From Lachnospiraceae bacterium UBA7026 (GTDB lineage Bacteria; Bacillota; Clostridia; Lachnospirales; Lachnospiraceae), in assembly GCA_002494165.1 (NCBI GenBank), contig DLBH01000025.1:1-64000 (forward strand): a stretch of DNA of 64,000 nucleotides, written 5' to 3'. The translations under genes and the position numbers were made by a program. Below, in pieces: positions 43,459-53,276 of this stretch. The notes below the pieces were generated by a model. It saw only the letters and a program-made list of their open reading frames with translations. It made no database searches and was not told the origin of the DNA. How positions within the stretch are numbered: the first letter of the stretch is position 1; the number at the start of each line of letters is the position of its first letter.

Positions 43459-46097
43459 GGGGTCACCTCCTTCCTGTCAAAAGCACAGACAAGACGTTTG
43501 TCCATCAGGTCGTGGTAAAGACAGGCTCCTTCCTGTCCAACCAGGTAGAAACCGATGATGTGGTCGAGTCCGGCCGCCTCGGGGACGATATCACATATAT
43601 GGTTCTTCATGCTTGTGAACCGTTCCGGGTAAAAGACCCTTGTCCGGTCATCTTCGAAGACAGCCATATAGAGGATACCGTTTTCCACCAGGTCCTGGAA
43701 AATGTGACTGCCGTAGGAGAGTTCCGGGCTGTAGCCGACCCGGGACTCGGATATTTCAAAGATGGCTTTGAATTCGCTGATGTCCGAGTAGGTGGATGGA
43801 ACGCCCAGCTCCGGAGAGGAGGTACAGATCCGTCCCGGCACCATCAACAGCATGTTTTTATTTTTATTCCGGTAATACCAGTTGAGGGAACCGATAATCC
43901 GGGCAATCTGGTTTTTATCATTGTAGGGCATCTTGTAATACTCCACCGGGTCCACGTAGACGATGGCGTAGAGGGGGAGCCTCTGGGACTGGCCCATGGA
44001 GGCATTAGTACAATCGATAAAAATGTCTTCTTCTGCCAGGTCCTCAGGAATCAGCTGCCGGCCCTTGTCCCGGAATACCTGGAGGGGGCGGCACTGGAGC
44101 AAGTTGATGATGTAGTCCCCGTCCTCAGACAAATTCATGGTAAATTCAATATCTACCGGCTGCTGGTATTCCTCCTGGATTACGGCCATCATATCCTGCA
44201 TATCCTTCATCAATTGTTTGTTCTTCACCAGACCCTGGCAATTCACAAAGAGCACATCCCGGAAGATGCCCCGGTCCCGGAAACGGCGTTCCGCGTCCAG
44301 GTCATGACCCAGCAGGACTTTTTTCAGCCATTTGGGCAGGACATCAAGAACCCGGCTTACGGGCAGCTGTTCCAGCTTGCCGGTCTCTTTATTAATCAGC
44401 TCCAGGTTTTGCTGGGAGTAGCGATGGTGTTCAGCCAGGGATTTGAAGGAGGTGGCTTCCGGCTTATCCAGACTGACCAGTCTGGGGTAGGAGCCTTCCG
44501 TCCGGTCCACAGCCGATGTTCCCAGGCCCATGACCAGGCGGAGCATGCCGGCGGCCGGGTCCAGGCTCTCAAGAAAACGATAGGTACTGTAGGAGTAACC
44601 GACCCCGGCGGCACAGGGCATAAAATAGCTGCCATAGTGGGAGCCGGAGACCCTCATGACCAGGAGGGCCATCTGTTCATCCCGCTCAGCCAGGCCCCTT
44701 CTCAGCCTGTAGTCCAGGGCGGACCGGCTCATAGAGCTGGCATAGACGATCCGGATGGCTTGTTCGAACTCAGCCAGCCGGTCTTCCATAGTTCCCACCC
44801 CGGGACAGAAAACTGACTCGTATTTACCGGCAAAGGCATTGCCGAAGCCGTCTTCCAGGATGGAGCTGGACCGGACGATGATGGGTGAATGTCCATAGTA
44901 TTCCAGGAGCTGGATAAAGGCATCCTTCATTTTCCTGGAAAATGTCCCGTGGAGCATCTTGTCTGTGACGCTGTCGGCCAGGTCGAAGTAACCCTCCTTT
45001 GTTTTCTGCCGGACCCGGAGATCCCAGAAATCATTTTCCACGATATAGGAGTAGAAGACATCGGACCCGATAAAGAAGGAGTCATGGGGCTCCATCCGCT
45101 CGAAAATATCGGGCCTCCGGTTCTCGATAATCCTGCGGGCCACCAGCATGCCACAGGCCTTGCCGCCGATCAGACCGGTGCCTACCATGTGCTCTTTTAC
45201 AAAAAAATAGTCCTCAGGCCGGAAATGGTCCCTGATCATTTCCCGGATCCGGGGATCCCGGCTCATCATGATCTCACTCATTCTCTCACAGGCTGTGCTG
45301 ATATCCCTGGACATCTCGAAATCCCGCTGGGTCTGGTCGAAAAACCGGTCCCAGGCGTCCTTATGTTCATCATATTCCTTGCCGGCTGACATACGGGAGG
45401 TCAGGTTCAGAGCCCGTTGGAAGCGGCTGTTTAAGACAGCATCCTGTATGGGTTCAAAGTGGCCGGTCGAACCATGGAAAATGTGGGGGACCAGCTGTTT
45501 GTCCGGCATGCCGTAGATTTTGATGGGCCGCATATAAATATGGTTAAAGTCTGAATAGAGGTCCAGAAATAGCCTGGTCTGCCGCTGGATCTCCTTCTTG
45601 GTTTCTGAAGAGTGGAGGCCCCGGATCAGGGGGAAGAAGGCCTGGCTGTTGGTGCTGCGGATGGCAGGAGTGATGACCCGGAAGAAGTTCTCCATCATCA
45701 GGTCCGTGGCCCAGGCTGTCTGCAGCTCGGAAAGGCAGTCAAATATATAAAGGACATTATGGCCGTTGTTCCAGATGGTCTGGTAGACGGATACGGAAAA
45801 GCCCTCAAAGCGGTGGGACAGGGGAATCTCCTGCAGATGGACTTTCTGTTCCCTGATGTAGCGGTCATCTACCAGGGAAGCCGCCTTCTCGGAGAAATGG
45901 ATGTAGGCGATCTTCTGGCCGCCGGCAGCGGCTTTTTCGATGAAAGCCGGCAGAATCCGGCGGAATTCTGTCAGCTCTGTAATCTGCCATACCACATTTC
46001 TCGGCGTTGATGTGTTGAATAAAATGTCGTCCATGGCTGAGGGGGACTCAGGGTTTATCACTAATGGAGGGATAAGAATCATCTCCTTTCTGTACAT
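43455..46097 (-). CDS. PEP-synthase-type ATP-grasp protein lacking the phosphohistidine domain
   Basis: 880 residues. Residues 1-290 are unassigned (possibly a RecA-like fold; NVLYIFDCLSEL resembles a Walker B strand). About 300-670: the nucleotide-binding domain of pyruvate phosphate dikinase/PEP synthase, with GLIGGKACGM, VRSSSILEDGFGNAFAGKYE and the closing NLLQCRPLQ. In PEP synthase the swivelling phosphohistidine domain (TSHxA) and PEP-binding barrel follow; here none is visible and about 200 residues of unknown sequence follow instead. So it is not a normal PpsA. Overlaps the giant HEAT/NadD/PRTase gene by four bases. Confidence 0.78.
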   Translation of the reverse strand: MYRKEMILIPPLVINPESPSAMDDILFNTSTPRNVVWQITELTEFRRILPAFIEKAAAGGQKIAYIHFSEKAASLVDDRYIREQKVHLQEIPLSHRFEGFSVSVYQTIWNNGHNVLYIFDCLSELQTAWATDLMMENFFRVITPAIRSTNSQAFFPLIRGLHSSETKKEIQRQTRLFLDLYSDFNHIYMRPIKIYGMPDKQLVPHIFHGSTGHFEPIQDAVLNSRFQRALNLTSRMSAGKEYDEHKDAWDRFFDQTQRDFEMSRDISTACERMSEIMMSRDPRIREMIRDHFRPEDYFFVKEHMVGTGLIGGKACGMLVARRIIENRRPDIFERMEPHDSFFIGSDVFYSYIVENDFWDLRVRQKTKEGYFDLADSVTDKMLHGTFSRKMKDAFIQLLEYYGHSPIIVRSSSILEDGFGNAFAGKYESVFCPGVGTMEDRLAEFEQAIRIVYASSMSRSALDYRLRRGLAERDEQMALLVMRVSGSHYGSYFMPCAAGVGYSYSTYRFLESLDPAAGMLRLVMGLGTSAVDRTEGSYPRLVSLDKPEATSFKSLAEHHRYSQQNLELINKETGKLEQLPVSRVLDVLPKWLKKVLLGHDLDAERRFRDRGIFRDVLFVNCQGLVKNKQLMKDMQDMMAVIQEEYQQPVDIEFTMNLSEDGDYIINLLQCRPLQVFRDKGRQLIPEDLAEEDIFIDCTNASMGQSQRLPLYAIVYVDPVEYYKMPYNDKNQIARIIGSLNWYYRNKNKNMLLMVPGRICTSSPELGVPSTYSDISEFKAIFEISESRVGYSPELSYGSHIFQDLVENGILYMAVFEDDRTRVFYPERFTSMKNHICDIVPEAAGLDHIIGFYLVGQEGACLYHDLMDKRLVCAFDRKEVTP

Positions 46098-46439
46098 GTT
46101 CCGGGGATCCTTCCGCCAGCTTTCTGCGGCTGCCGGAAGTCTGGCAATTATAAAAAGAATCAGCTATACCATCGGTGTATCATATTCATTTTTTAGTGTT
46201 TATGATAGTATAGCACAGATTGTTTTTTGGGGGGATACCTGCTTCTTTTTTATGTGGAAAGGGGGCTTGTTGGTGGGATGAAAGGGTATAAATAGCCATG
46301 GAAATTTTTGCTTTTTTCTATTATTATATAAGTAGATAAAGGTAGTTCTCCTGCCTGGAATCGGGAGGGGGATGGAAGGGTTTTTTAATGATTTTTATCC
46401 TGGGCCGGGAGGGCCCGTTTAGGGGACTGGAGGGATTGG

Positions 46440-46934
46440 ATGAATAGTATTTTCACAAGAGTCAGTGTCAGGAAGTATAAGGATAAGGCGGTGGAGCCGG
46501 ATAAGATTAAGTTGCTGCTAAAGGCTGCCATGGCGGCACCTTCGACTGCTAACCAGCAGCCCTGGGAATTCTATGTGGTAACCAATAAGAGTATTATCCG
46601 GAAGCTGGCCAAGGCCAGCCCCTATGCCGGTTGCGCGGCTGGAGCACCCCTGGTTATAGTCCCCTGTTATTATGAGGATTGTATGTTTGCCAAATATACC
46701 CAGATTGATCTCAGTATTGCTACGGAGAACCTGTGGCTGGAGGCCAACGAGCTGGGCCTTGGTGGTGTGTGGCTGGGTATAGCTCCTGAGGAGGACCGGA
46801 TGGAGGCGGTGAAGGAGATTCTGAATCTGCCGGATGGACTGACGGCCTTTGCGCTTTTCCCTGTGGGTTATCCGGCGGAGGCCAGACCCCAGCAGCAGCG
46901 CTTTGATGAGAGCAGAGTTCACTATGTAATTTAA
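46440..46934 (+). CDS. nitroreductase-family flavoprotein
   Basis: 164 residues. RVSVRKYKDKAVEPDKI is the FMN-binding start, AAPSTANQQPWEFYVV the second FMN contact and LGLGGVWLGI the late conserved loop. Small NAD(P)H-dependent FMN enzyme reducing nitro or quinone compounds; substrate unknown. GGAGGGATTGG precedes the ATG. The 340-base gap between this and the ATP-grasp gene (46098-46439) holds no gene or clear promoter; a TATACT-like box on the minus strand near 46210 could serve the ATP-grasp gene. Confidence 0.87.
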   Translation: MNSIFTRVSVRKYKDKAVEPDKIKLLLKAAMAAPSTANQQPWEFYVVTNKSIIRKLAKASPYAGCAAGAPLVIVPCYYEDCMFAKYTQIDLSIATENLWLEANELGLGGVWLGIAPEEDRMEAVKEILNLPDGLTAFALFPVGYPAEARPQQQRFDESRVHYVI

Positions 46935-46992
46935 GTGTTTTCCTGCAGAATAAGGCTTGAGCTGCATAAAAGCTTTGGAAGGAGATAAAAGG

Positions 46993-47886
46993 ATGCATTA
47001 TGTGATCGGGGATATTCATGGCTGTTATGATGATCTTATGGCCATGATTGATAAAATTGAAAAAAAGGATCCGGATGCACGTTTTATCTTCTTAGGAGAT
47101 TTCGTGGACCGGGGTCCCAAGGTTTATGAGACCATTCAGTGGATGATGGACCACATCACAGAAGATGGTAAGTACCAGTCGGTCTGTGGCAACCATGAAG
47201 ACCAGCTGATCAGCTGGTTTACGGTTTTTGTCCGCTGGTGGTATCTGGGCAGGACAGATATGCCGGACCGTTTTCCCGGTACCTACTATGATTTTGATCA
47301 GATGCTGGTGGACCATCATATGGTGGATGTGAAAAAGGTGGCTCCGATTATTAATTTCTTCCAGTCCCTGCCTGTGGAGAAGTCCATTAAGGTCAAAACA
47401 GAAGGAGGAGAGCTGGAATATAAGATCGTCCATGCCTGGTACCCTCAGGACCCGTCCCGGTTCAAAAGCCAGGAAGAGTTCAGAGAGTACTGTATCTGGG
47501 AGCGGCCTCCCCAGTTTCAGGGGAATCCATCCGAAGACTATATCATAATACATGGGCATACACCGACTATCACCTCCTATATGAGTGAGACCGCTCCTCC
47601 CGGTATGATCGGTTACAGGGAAAATGCCATTAACATTGATGGTGGATGTACTTTTTCCCATATGGCGCCAAAATTTCCCTGCATGCTTTGCGGAATCTGC
47701 CTGGAGACCCTGGAGGAGATCTACCCTTACAGTCTGGAAGAGCGTTTTACGATGCTGAATCCAGACATAAGCCAGCAGGAACTGGAGGCCCATGTTGCCT
47801 GGTATGAGAAGGCTTTTCTCCAGTATGACAATCCTTTCCGGGAGGCCATGGTCCGGCGCTGCGGCAGGAAAGTGGATCCCCTGTAA
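46993..47886 (+). CDS. ApaH-like/PPP-type metallophosphatase
   Basis: 297 residues from the ATG at 46993, preceded by GGAAGGAG. The PPP motifs are all present: GDIHGCYDDL, GDFVDRGP, GNHEDQL and HGHTP. Late HIDGG-like NIDGGCTFS is also usual. Such proteins hydrolyse diadenosine polyphosphates or phosphoproteins; substrate not set. Its stop codon lies inside a 61-base tandem repeat. Confidence 0.85.
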   Translation: MHYVIGDIHGCYDDLMAMIDKIEKKDPDARFIFLGDFVDRGPKVYETIQWMMDHITEDGKYQSVCGNHEDQLISWFTVFVRWWYLGRTDMPDRFPGTYYDFDQMLVDHHMVDVKKVAPIINFFQSLPVEKSIKVKTEGGELEYKIVHAWYPQDPSRFKSQEEFREYCIWERPPQFQGNPSEDYIIIHGHTPTITSYMSETAPPGMIGYRENAINIDGGCTFSHMAPKFPCMLCGICLETLEEIYPYSLEERFTMLNPDISQQELEAHVAWYEKAFLQYDNPFREAMVRRCGRKVDPL

Positions 47887-48020
47887 GGACAGGGGCAGAC
47901 AGATGCCTGGTCACGGATGAGTAAGGGTCATAGTGGATCCCCTGTAAGGATAGGGGCAGACAGATGCCTGGTCACGGATGAGTAAGGGTCATAGTGGATC
48001 CCCTGTAAGGACAGGGGCAG
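47871..48020 (+). repeat. 61-base tandem repeat covering the ApaH-like stop codon
   Basis: Copies begin at 47871, 47932 and 47993 (last partial, about 28 bases). Each starts with AGTGGATCCCCTGTAAGG, which is the last four sense codons and stop of the gene. Each copy can also fold CCCCTGT/ACAGGGG into a hairpin containing the stop; copy 2 keeps the pairing with a G-U. The remainder of the gap 48021-48102 is AT-rich without a gene. Confidence 0.92.
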
Positions 48021-48102
48021 AAGATATGAGCCGGGCAGGCCGGTTTAAAAACTCCATCTAAAAAACTGAACATAACTGAATATGATATAAATATGTGAAA
48101 GA

Positions 48103-48166
48103 ATAAAAAACCTCTGGCCAGCCGGCCAGTCCGCTGTAAAGACGGGACCGGCAGGTCCAGAGGTTT
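48103..48166 (-). terminator. terminator after pepD
   Basis: On the minus strand AAACCTCTGG pairs with CCAGAGGTTT, with inner GC-rich pairing, and T6 follows. Confidence 0.8.
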
Positions 48167-48208
48167 ATATTATGATATCACATTAGATTCCTTTTATCAG
48201 GCCCTGGC

Positions 48209-49660
48209 TTAGTCCATTCTTTTCAGAACCTCCAGGAGAAAATCCCAGACCCGGCCGACACTGGCGATGTCCAGTTCTTCGTCAGGAGAGTGGATGCCCT
48301 TCATCTCAGGGCCTATGGAGACACAATCCAGGTCTTTGAGAGTGGCGGAAAAAAGGCCACATTCAAGGCCGGCGTGGATCATGGTTGCCTCCGGCTTACG
48401 GCCGTACTGCTCTTCAAAAACTTCTGTCATCAGCCGTCGCAGGACTGAGTTTGGCCGGTATTCCCAGGCCGGATAATTGCCTGAACAGGAGATGGATCCC
48501 CCTAGACTTTTCATCAGCTGCCCAATCTGTTCTACAAGATGGTCCTTCTCTGAGCCTACGCTGCTCCTCACTGAATAGGTGAAGAGAATTTCTGTCTCTC
48601 TGGTTACGGCCCTGCCCAGATTCAGGGAAGTCTGGACCAGGTTCTCCAGGGCAAAACTCATTTTCTGGACTCCGGCCGGCAGGTTGAGAAGAGCTGCCAG
48701 AAGACTGGTGGCACTGTCTGTCGTTAAAACCCGGGAACTGGTGGGCCGGACCTCAGGCGAGAAGCTGACATCCACCTGGTCGTCGGTGAGAATATATTCT
48801 TTTCTTAATATCTGTCTTAGAGCCTTGACCAGCCGGTCTATCTCGGTGATGTCATCCCTTCTGACCATGATTTCGGCGGTGGACCTGTCAGGAATCACAT
48901 TATCCGCTGTGCCGCCGCTGATGCTGATGATCTGGACAGGGATTTCCTTTTGCAGATAGTGGAGGAGCCTGCCCATGAGAAGGATGGCATTTCCCCGGCC
49001 CTTATCGATCTCCATACCGGAGTGGCCGCCCTTGAGGCCGCTGATCTCCAGCGTGGCGCAGATGCCTGACGCTTCCTCCCGCTTCAGGGGAAGGTGGGTG
49101 GTAAGGGACAGGCCTCCGGCGCAGGATACCATGAACTGCCCTTCTTCCTCCGAATCCAGATTAATCATCCGCCTGCTCTTAAGGACAGACATATCCAGGG
49201 CAGCTGCTCCCAGCATACCAACCTCTTCGTCTGTGGTGAAGACACATTCCAGGGGAGGGTGGGGAAGATCATCCATGTCAAGGATGGCAAGCATGTAGGC
49301 CACGGCGATGCCGTCATCGCCTCCCAGGCTGGTGCCCCTGGCGGAAATCTTCCCGTCCCTGACCTGCAGCTGCAGTCCTTCCTTTTGGAAATCGATCTCA
49401 TAGTCCGGCTCGCTGGCGCAGACCATGTCCATATGACCCTGGAGAATCACCGGGTCAAGCTGTTCGTATCCCGGGCCGCCCTTCTTCCAGATGATAACAT
49501 TACCATAGTCATCCTGCAGGTAATCAAGCTGCCTGTCCCGGGCAAAACCGGTCAGATAGTCACTGATCATGGCCGTGTTCCCACTACCATGAGGAATGGC
49601 GCAGATCTTCTCAAAATAGCTGAAAACTAATTCCGGTTTCAAATCAGCAAGTATATTCAT
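48209..49660 (-). CDS. pepD: aminoacyl-histidine dipeptidase (beta-Ala-His dipeptidase)
   Basis: 483 residues, normal. ILQGHMDMVC gives the first zinc ligands, GDDGIAVAYMLAILD the second Asp, TTDEEVGMLGA the catalytic Glu pair, and IHAGLECGLF the late His. PepD cleaves Xaa-His dipeptides such as carnosine-type substrates; it is a cytosolic M20 peptidase. AAGGAGATGTGAC precedes the ATG and the upstream gene ends 17 bases before, so they may share a message. Confidence 0.93.
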   Translation of the reverse strand: MNILADLKPELVFSYFEKICAIPHGSGNTAMISDYLTGFARDRQLDYLQDDYGNVIIWKKGGPGYEQLDPVILQGHMDMVCASEPDYEIDFQKEGLQLQVRDGKISARGTSLGGDDGIAVAYMLAILDMDDLPHPPLECVFTTDEEVGMLGAAALDMSVLKSRRMINLDSEEEGQFMVSCAGGLSLTTHLPLKREEASGICATLEISGLKGGHSGMEIDKGRGNAILLMGRLLHYLQKEIPVQIISISGGTADNVIPDRSTAEIMVRRDDITEIDRLVKALRQILRKEYILTDDQVDVSFSPEVRPTSSRVLTTDSATSLLAALLNLPAGVQKMSFALENLVQTSLNLGRAVTRETEILFTYSVRSSVGSEKDHLVEQIGQLMKSLGGSISCSGNYPAWEYRPNSVLRRLMTEVFEEQYGRKPEATMIHAGLECGLFSATLKDLDCVSIGPEMKGIHSPDEELDIASVGRVWDFLLEVLKRMD

Positions 49661-49677
49661 GTCACATCTCCTTGGTT

Positions 49678-50880
49678 TTAGTTGCCACCAGGATTAGCCT
49701 GGTTGTAAAGTGCAAGGTTACATTCCTCTTTACTGATGCTCTGCTGGTCACCGGTCAGGGGGTCTACCCGCACGAAGTGTTCTTCTGTGAGATTACCCGC
49801 CTCATCCTGTTTGCCGTAGCTATAGTAAAAGAAGCCGTCGGCGAAGCTGTTGGTCAGAATGTTCTCCCCGATGGTGATGGCTTTTACCACTTTGAGGTCG
49901 GGCAGGGAACAGGCCTTCAGGTGGGCACTGTTACCCTCGTAGTTATTGATCTGGCTTACATATAGCATACCCTGCCAGAAAGAAGCGGTCACGGTACCCT
50001 GGCCGATCTCATGGGTCTGGCCTGACGAGCAGTCATAGATGTAGGTCTTGGAGAAATCCGTGGACATCAGGATCATGTACTGACCCTCCGCGCCTGAATA
50101 GAGGTCCGGGGCAAGCCGGTCTTCGGCAATAGTGGAAACCTTGCCGTCTTTGCTGTCATAGCAATAGAAGACTGAGTTGGTATCATCCTGATAGAGAGTA
50201 TAATAATATTTTCCCTCATAAACCTGAAGGATATAGGGGGTGATATAATCACTTTTTTCCACGGGCATGACAAGCTCGGTGGTCTGATCATCTATGGATA
50301 AGCGTGTGAGACCGTCAGCCGTGAAATAATAGAGGTCTTTGCCATCACTTACAAAAGTGGAGGTGAAGCTGTCTCCGATGAGCAGGGCATCTCCTTCATC
50401 GGTCTCAGACCTGGAATAAAAGAGAGTATCAAAATTCTTGTTGGCGTGGAAATAATAGTTACCCGCTTTGAATCTTTTTTCCCCACTAAGAATGATACGG
50501 ACGGGAGTTCCGGCCTCGGAGACGGCTGTGGTATCGCTGTCTTCTTCTGTCGCTTCAGTATCATCCTCATCCATTTCTACTTCTTCAATCTCTTCCTCAA
50601 TCTCTTCTGAGGAAGTTCCTTCCTCAATCTCCTCTTCCGTTTCCGGGTCTTCAGAGTCGGCCTCTTCTTCATTGGCGGGGATGCCGGTATCATTCCCTTC
50701 CGCAGGGGCTTCCGACTGGCTCTGGCCGCCTTCCACTATGTTTTCTGCTGCCCTGCCGACAATGACCTGCCGGCCCGCAAAAAAGAGGCAGGCAGTCAAC
50801 ATGAATAAGAGACCCAGGGTGCTGAAGGGTCTGGAGTGGGTGAACTGTCTGATTCTGTCTAAAAGGGAATCATATATCAT
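49678..50880 (-). CDS. membrane-anchored protein with acidic linker and DUF5050-like beta-propeller
   Basis: 400 residues from the ATG at 50880 (GAGG eight bases ahead). Residues about 17-37 are a single membrane segment (TLGLLFMLTACLFFAG), so the remainder should lie outside. About 45-115 is extremely rich in Glu/Asp (EEIEEEIEEVEMDEDD). From about 125 on, repeated short beta strands such as DGKDLYYFTADGL and GKYYYTLYQDD resemble the prolow-density/DUF5050 propeller seen in clostridial surface proteins. Role unknown. Confidence 0.7.
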   Translation of the reverse strand: MIYDSLLDRIRQFTHSRPFSTLGLLFMLTACLFFAGRQVIVGRAAENIVEGGQSQSEAPAEGNDTGIPANEEEADSEDPETEEEIEEGTSSEEIEEEIEEVEMDEDDTEATEEDSDTTAVSEAGTPVRIILSGEKRFKAGNYYFHANKNFDTLFYSRSETDEGDALLIGDSFTSTFVSDGKDLYYFTADGLTRLSIDDQTTELVMPVEKSDYITPYILQVYEGKYYYTLYQDDTNSVFYCYDSKDGKVSTIAEDRLAPDLYSGAEGQYMILMSTDFSKTYIYDCSSGQTHEIGQGTVTASFWQGMLYVSQINNYEGNSAHLKACSLPDLKVVKAITIGENILTNSFADGFFYYSYGKQDEAGNLTEEHFVRVDPLTGDQQSISKEECNLALYNQANPGGN

Positions 50881-50958
50881 AGTATGTGACCTCACTTTCT
50901 TTTTATCTGATATTTGATTGGGAAAAGGGCTGGCCTGGTCAAGGCAGCTCTCTTCAAT

Positions 50959-50987
50959 ATTATAACAAAATATTGTTTGTATGGGAA
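50959..50987 (-). promoter_or_regulatory. possible promoter of the anchored protein and pepD
   Basis: Minus strand: TTCCCA (50982-50987), 17 bases, TATAAT (50959-50964). The sequence 50988-51263 is purine-rich and has no gene. Confidence 0.4.
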
Positions 50988-51263
50988 CAAGAGTTTTGTT
51001 TTCACCAGTTTCCCCCTTTTTCCGGGGAGGTCCAGGGAGGGGAAACAGTCCGGGACCAGGGGGAAAGGTGGGCTGGGTCCAGAGAAAATATTCTTGGACC
51101 GGGGGAGGCAGGAAGCGGGAGACAGACCTGCAAGAAGTATCTGATGAAAGGCATATAAAAAGCTAAAGACCAGGCTATTAATAAAAAGACAAAAAATAAA
51201 AATTAAATCTAAAAATAATCAGTCTTTAATCTTTTATTGCTGGCAATATATCTGAATAATAAC

Positions 51264-51292
51264 TTGATAAACAGGAAATTGTATAGTATATT
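51264..51292 (+). promoter_or_regulatory. promoter of the secreted FnIII-like protein
   Basis: TTGATA (51264-51269), 17 bases, TATATT (51287-51292). Confidence 0.65.
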
Positions 51293-51372
51293 TATGTTAT
51301 ACATTTAAAGTATTAATTTTAAACTATTTAATAATGAAGGGAAAATGAACTATTTAGGAGGAGGAAATTATG

Positions 51373-52116
51373 ATGAAGGGAAGAAAAAGAATAGGTTTTA
51401 TTGTGTTTTTACTTACTTTTATGTTTCTGTTTGCCATGACGCCGGCCAGAAAAGCCCAGGCAGCATCCTTAGGTAAACCGAAATACAGAATGGCTACTTT
51501 CACGGATGGGAAAGTATTCCTTTCATGGACAAGGGTTAAGAAAGCTAAATATTATCAGATTCTCAGAAGCACGAGAAAGAACGGTGGCTACAAGGTGATC
51601 GGCAGAACAAGGAATACATCAATATTCGCGGCGGCCAATGGTAATTACTATTACCGCATCCGGGCTGTCAGGGGAAAGACAAAGGGTAATATGTCTGCGG
51701 CAAGACATATTTTTGCTGTCAAAGGCAGGGTAAACGGCTATTCCAGATTATTTGGAAGGGATATCTTAAGGATTGAAATAACCAATATGACGAATATTCC
51801 TATATATTTCCGAGGCTTAGGAGCAGGTAAATGGGACGCGACCGTATATATTCTTAACAGCGCCAAGCAGGTAATCTGGAGCACCTATGCTTATGTTACC
51901 AATTCGAATGGCAGCTATTATGTATCCTATGCCGTGATCCCGGGCAATACTACCCAGAATATATATATATCCACCAGCGGTAATATTCCCAGCAACTATC
52001 TGGATGATCCCTTTATGACCAGTGTCAGCTTCTTCCCGGGAAGCCCCAACGGAAGTCTCTTCTTTGCACTGGGCGCAAATAGTGAGGAATCTGCTGTGGC
52101 AGGCATTGCAAAATAA
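51373..52116 (+). CDS. secreted protein with fibronectin type III-like domain
   Basis: 247 residues. Signal peptide with RIGFIVFLLTFMFLFAM and cleavage near AQAAS. About 40-115 looks like FnIII (VFLSWTRVKKAKYYQILRST, YYYRIRAV). The C-terminal 130 residues are beta-rich with Asn/Ser repeats (TNSNGSYYVSYAVIPGN). No sortase signal. Extracellular; function not known. AGGAGGAGG precedes the ATG. Confidence 0.75.
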   Translation: MKGRKRIGFIVFLLTFMFLFAMTPARKAQAASLGKPKYRMATFTDGKVFLSWTRVKKAKYYQILRSTRKNGGYKVIGRTRNTSIFAAANGNYYYRIRAVRGKTKGNMSAARHIFAVKGRVNGYSRLFGRDILRIEITNMTNIPIYFRGLGAGKWDATVYILNSAKQVIWSTYAYVTNSNGSYYVSYAVIPGNTTQNIYISTSGNIPSNYLDDPFMTSVSFFPGSPNGSLFFALGANSEESAVAGIAK

Positions 52117-52171
52117 TGTTTATAACATATGATGAGGAAATAACATATTGTAGGAAATTTTTCGCACATTG

Positions 52172-52199
52172 CTGCCCGGACCTGGTCCGGGCAGTTTTC
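52172..52199 (+). terminator. terminator after the secreted protein
   Basis: CTGCCCGGACC pairs perfectly with GGTCCGGGCAG, followed by T4. The remainder of the gap 52117-52457 shows no gene. Confidence 0.88.
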
Positions 52200-52457
52200 T
52201 GCTTCATAGGAAATGCCTCCATGGAAATGTCCCGATTCTTAATAATTATATACCCTCCTGGGGGATGTACATTCGTGGGACAGGAAATCTGATGAAACTC
52301 TTTTCTTCAGCGGCAGCAGGCAGAACTTTTCAAGAAATCCTCCCTTATGGTATAACTATAAATGACGATACCACGGAAAATGCTTCCCTGCGGCAGGGCG
52401 GTTTTGCATATGCGGACCAGACCAGGAGTTCAGCGGGGTAAAAGGAGGAAGGACTTT

Positions 52458-53276
52458 ATGGAAGACCGGTCAAAGACAATACTGCTCATAATCATTGCTT
52501 TAATGATTGCGGTCACTTCCGCAAGGGTAGTCACCCCTAAAGTGACCGCGGTGAAGTTTCACCAAAGTGCCATAGACAGTCTGGAGGAAAAAAGGGCTAA
52601 TGTCTTGGAGCTGATGGCTGTCTGTACAGCTTCATCTGCGGCGATCACTCTGATTCCCGGAGATGCCGGAACCCCTATTGCCGACAAACTGGCTGACCTG
52701 AGCAGCTACTTCATCGTCGTGATTTCAGCCATTTACCTGGAGAAGTACCTGTTGACCATCACAGGGTACGCAGCCTTTTCTTTTCTGATTCCTCTGGCCT
52801 GTCTGGCCTTTATCGTGGCAGTGATCATGAAGAATAAGTCCTGGTCCTACCTGTCCATGAAGATGGCTCTTTTCGGCCTGGCCCTTTTTGCCATAGTTCC
52901 TGCCAGTATGAAGATCTCCGGTGTTATCGAGGACACCTATCAGACTTCTCTGGAAGAGACAGTACAGGCAGCCAAGAAGACCACCGAGGAGATCGAGGAG
53001 GGCAGTAAGGACCAAGGATTCTGGGAAGGAATTTGGTCTAGTATCAGCAATGAGGCCAAGGATATATCCGAGGACTTGAGAAATACACTGAATAATATGG
53101 TGGAAGCCATCGCTGTCATGTTGGTTACCTCCTGCCTGATTCCCATCCTCGTCCTCTTTTTCTTTTTCTGGCTGGTGAAGATGGTCCTGGGTGTGGACCT
53201 GGATTTCTCCAATAACGAGAAGGTCAAAGGTTATTTCAGAAGAGGCAGGACCAAAAAGATCAGACAGGATAAGTAG
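52458..53276 (+). CDS. membrane protein of unknown function
   Basis: 272 residues from the ATG at 52458 (AAAGGAGGAAGG ahead); the frame is open 32 codons upstream without a ribosome site. Membrane segments near 8-24, 80-98, 100-125, 135-152 and 220-245; a soluble helical part (190-218) with TVQAAKKTTEEIEEG lies between the fourth and fifth. The gene ends KIRQDK, and those codons plus the stop are repeated in tandem after it. Confidence 0.7.
   Translation: MEDRSKTILLIIIALMIAVTSARVVTPKVTAVKFHQSAIDSLEEKRANVLELMAVCTASSAAITLIPGDAGTPIADKLADLSSYFIVVISAIYLEKYLLTITGYAAFSFLIPLACLAFIVAVIMKNKSWSYLSMKMALFGLALFAIVPASMKISGVIEDTYQTSLEETVQAAKKTTEEIEEGSKDQGFWEGIWSSISNEAKDISEDLRNTLNNMVEAIAVMLVTSCLIPILVLFFFFWLVKMVLGVDLDFSNNEKVKGYFRRGRTKKIRQDK

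Noticed and set aside
41128..44816. Long plus-strand open frames (41128-42258 and 43512-44816) opposite the two giant genes
   Set aside because: They lie fully antisense to genes with clear domains and ribosome sites, lack ribosome sites themselves and have low-complexity residue use. They arise from the codon bias of the real genes.
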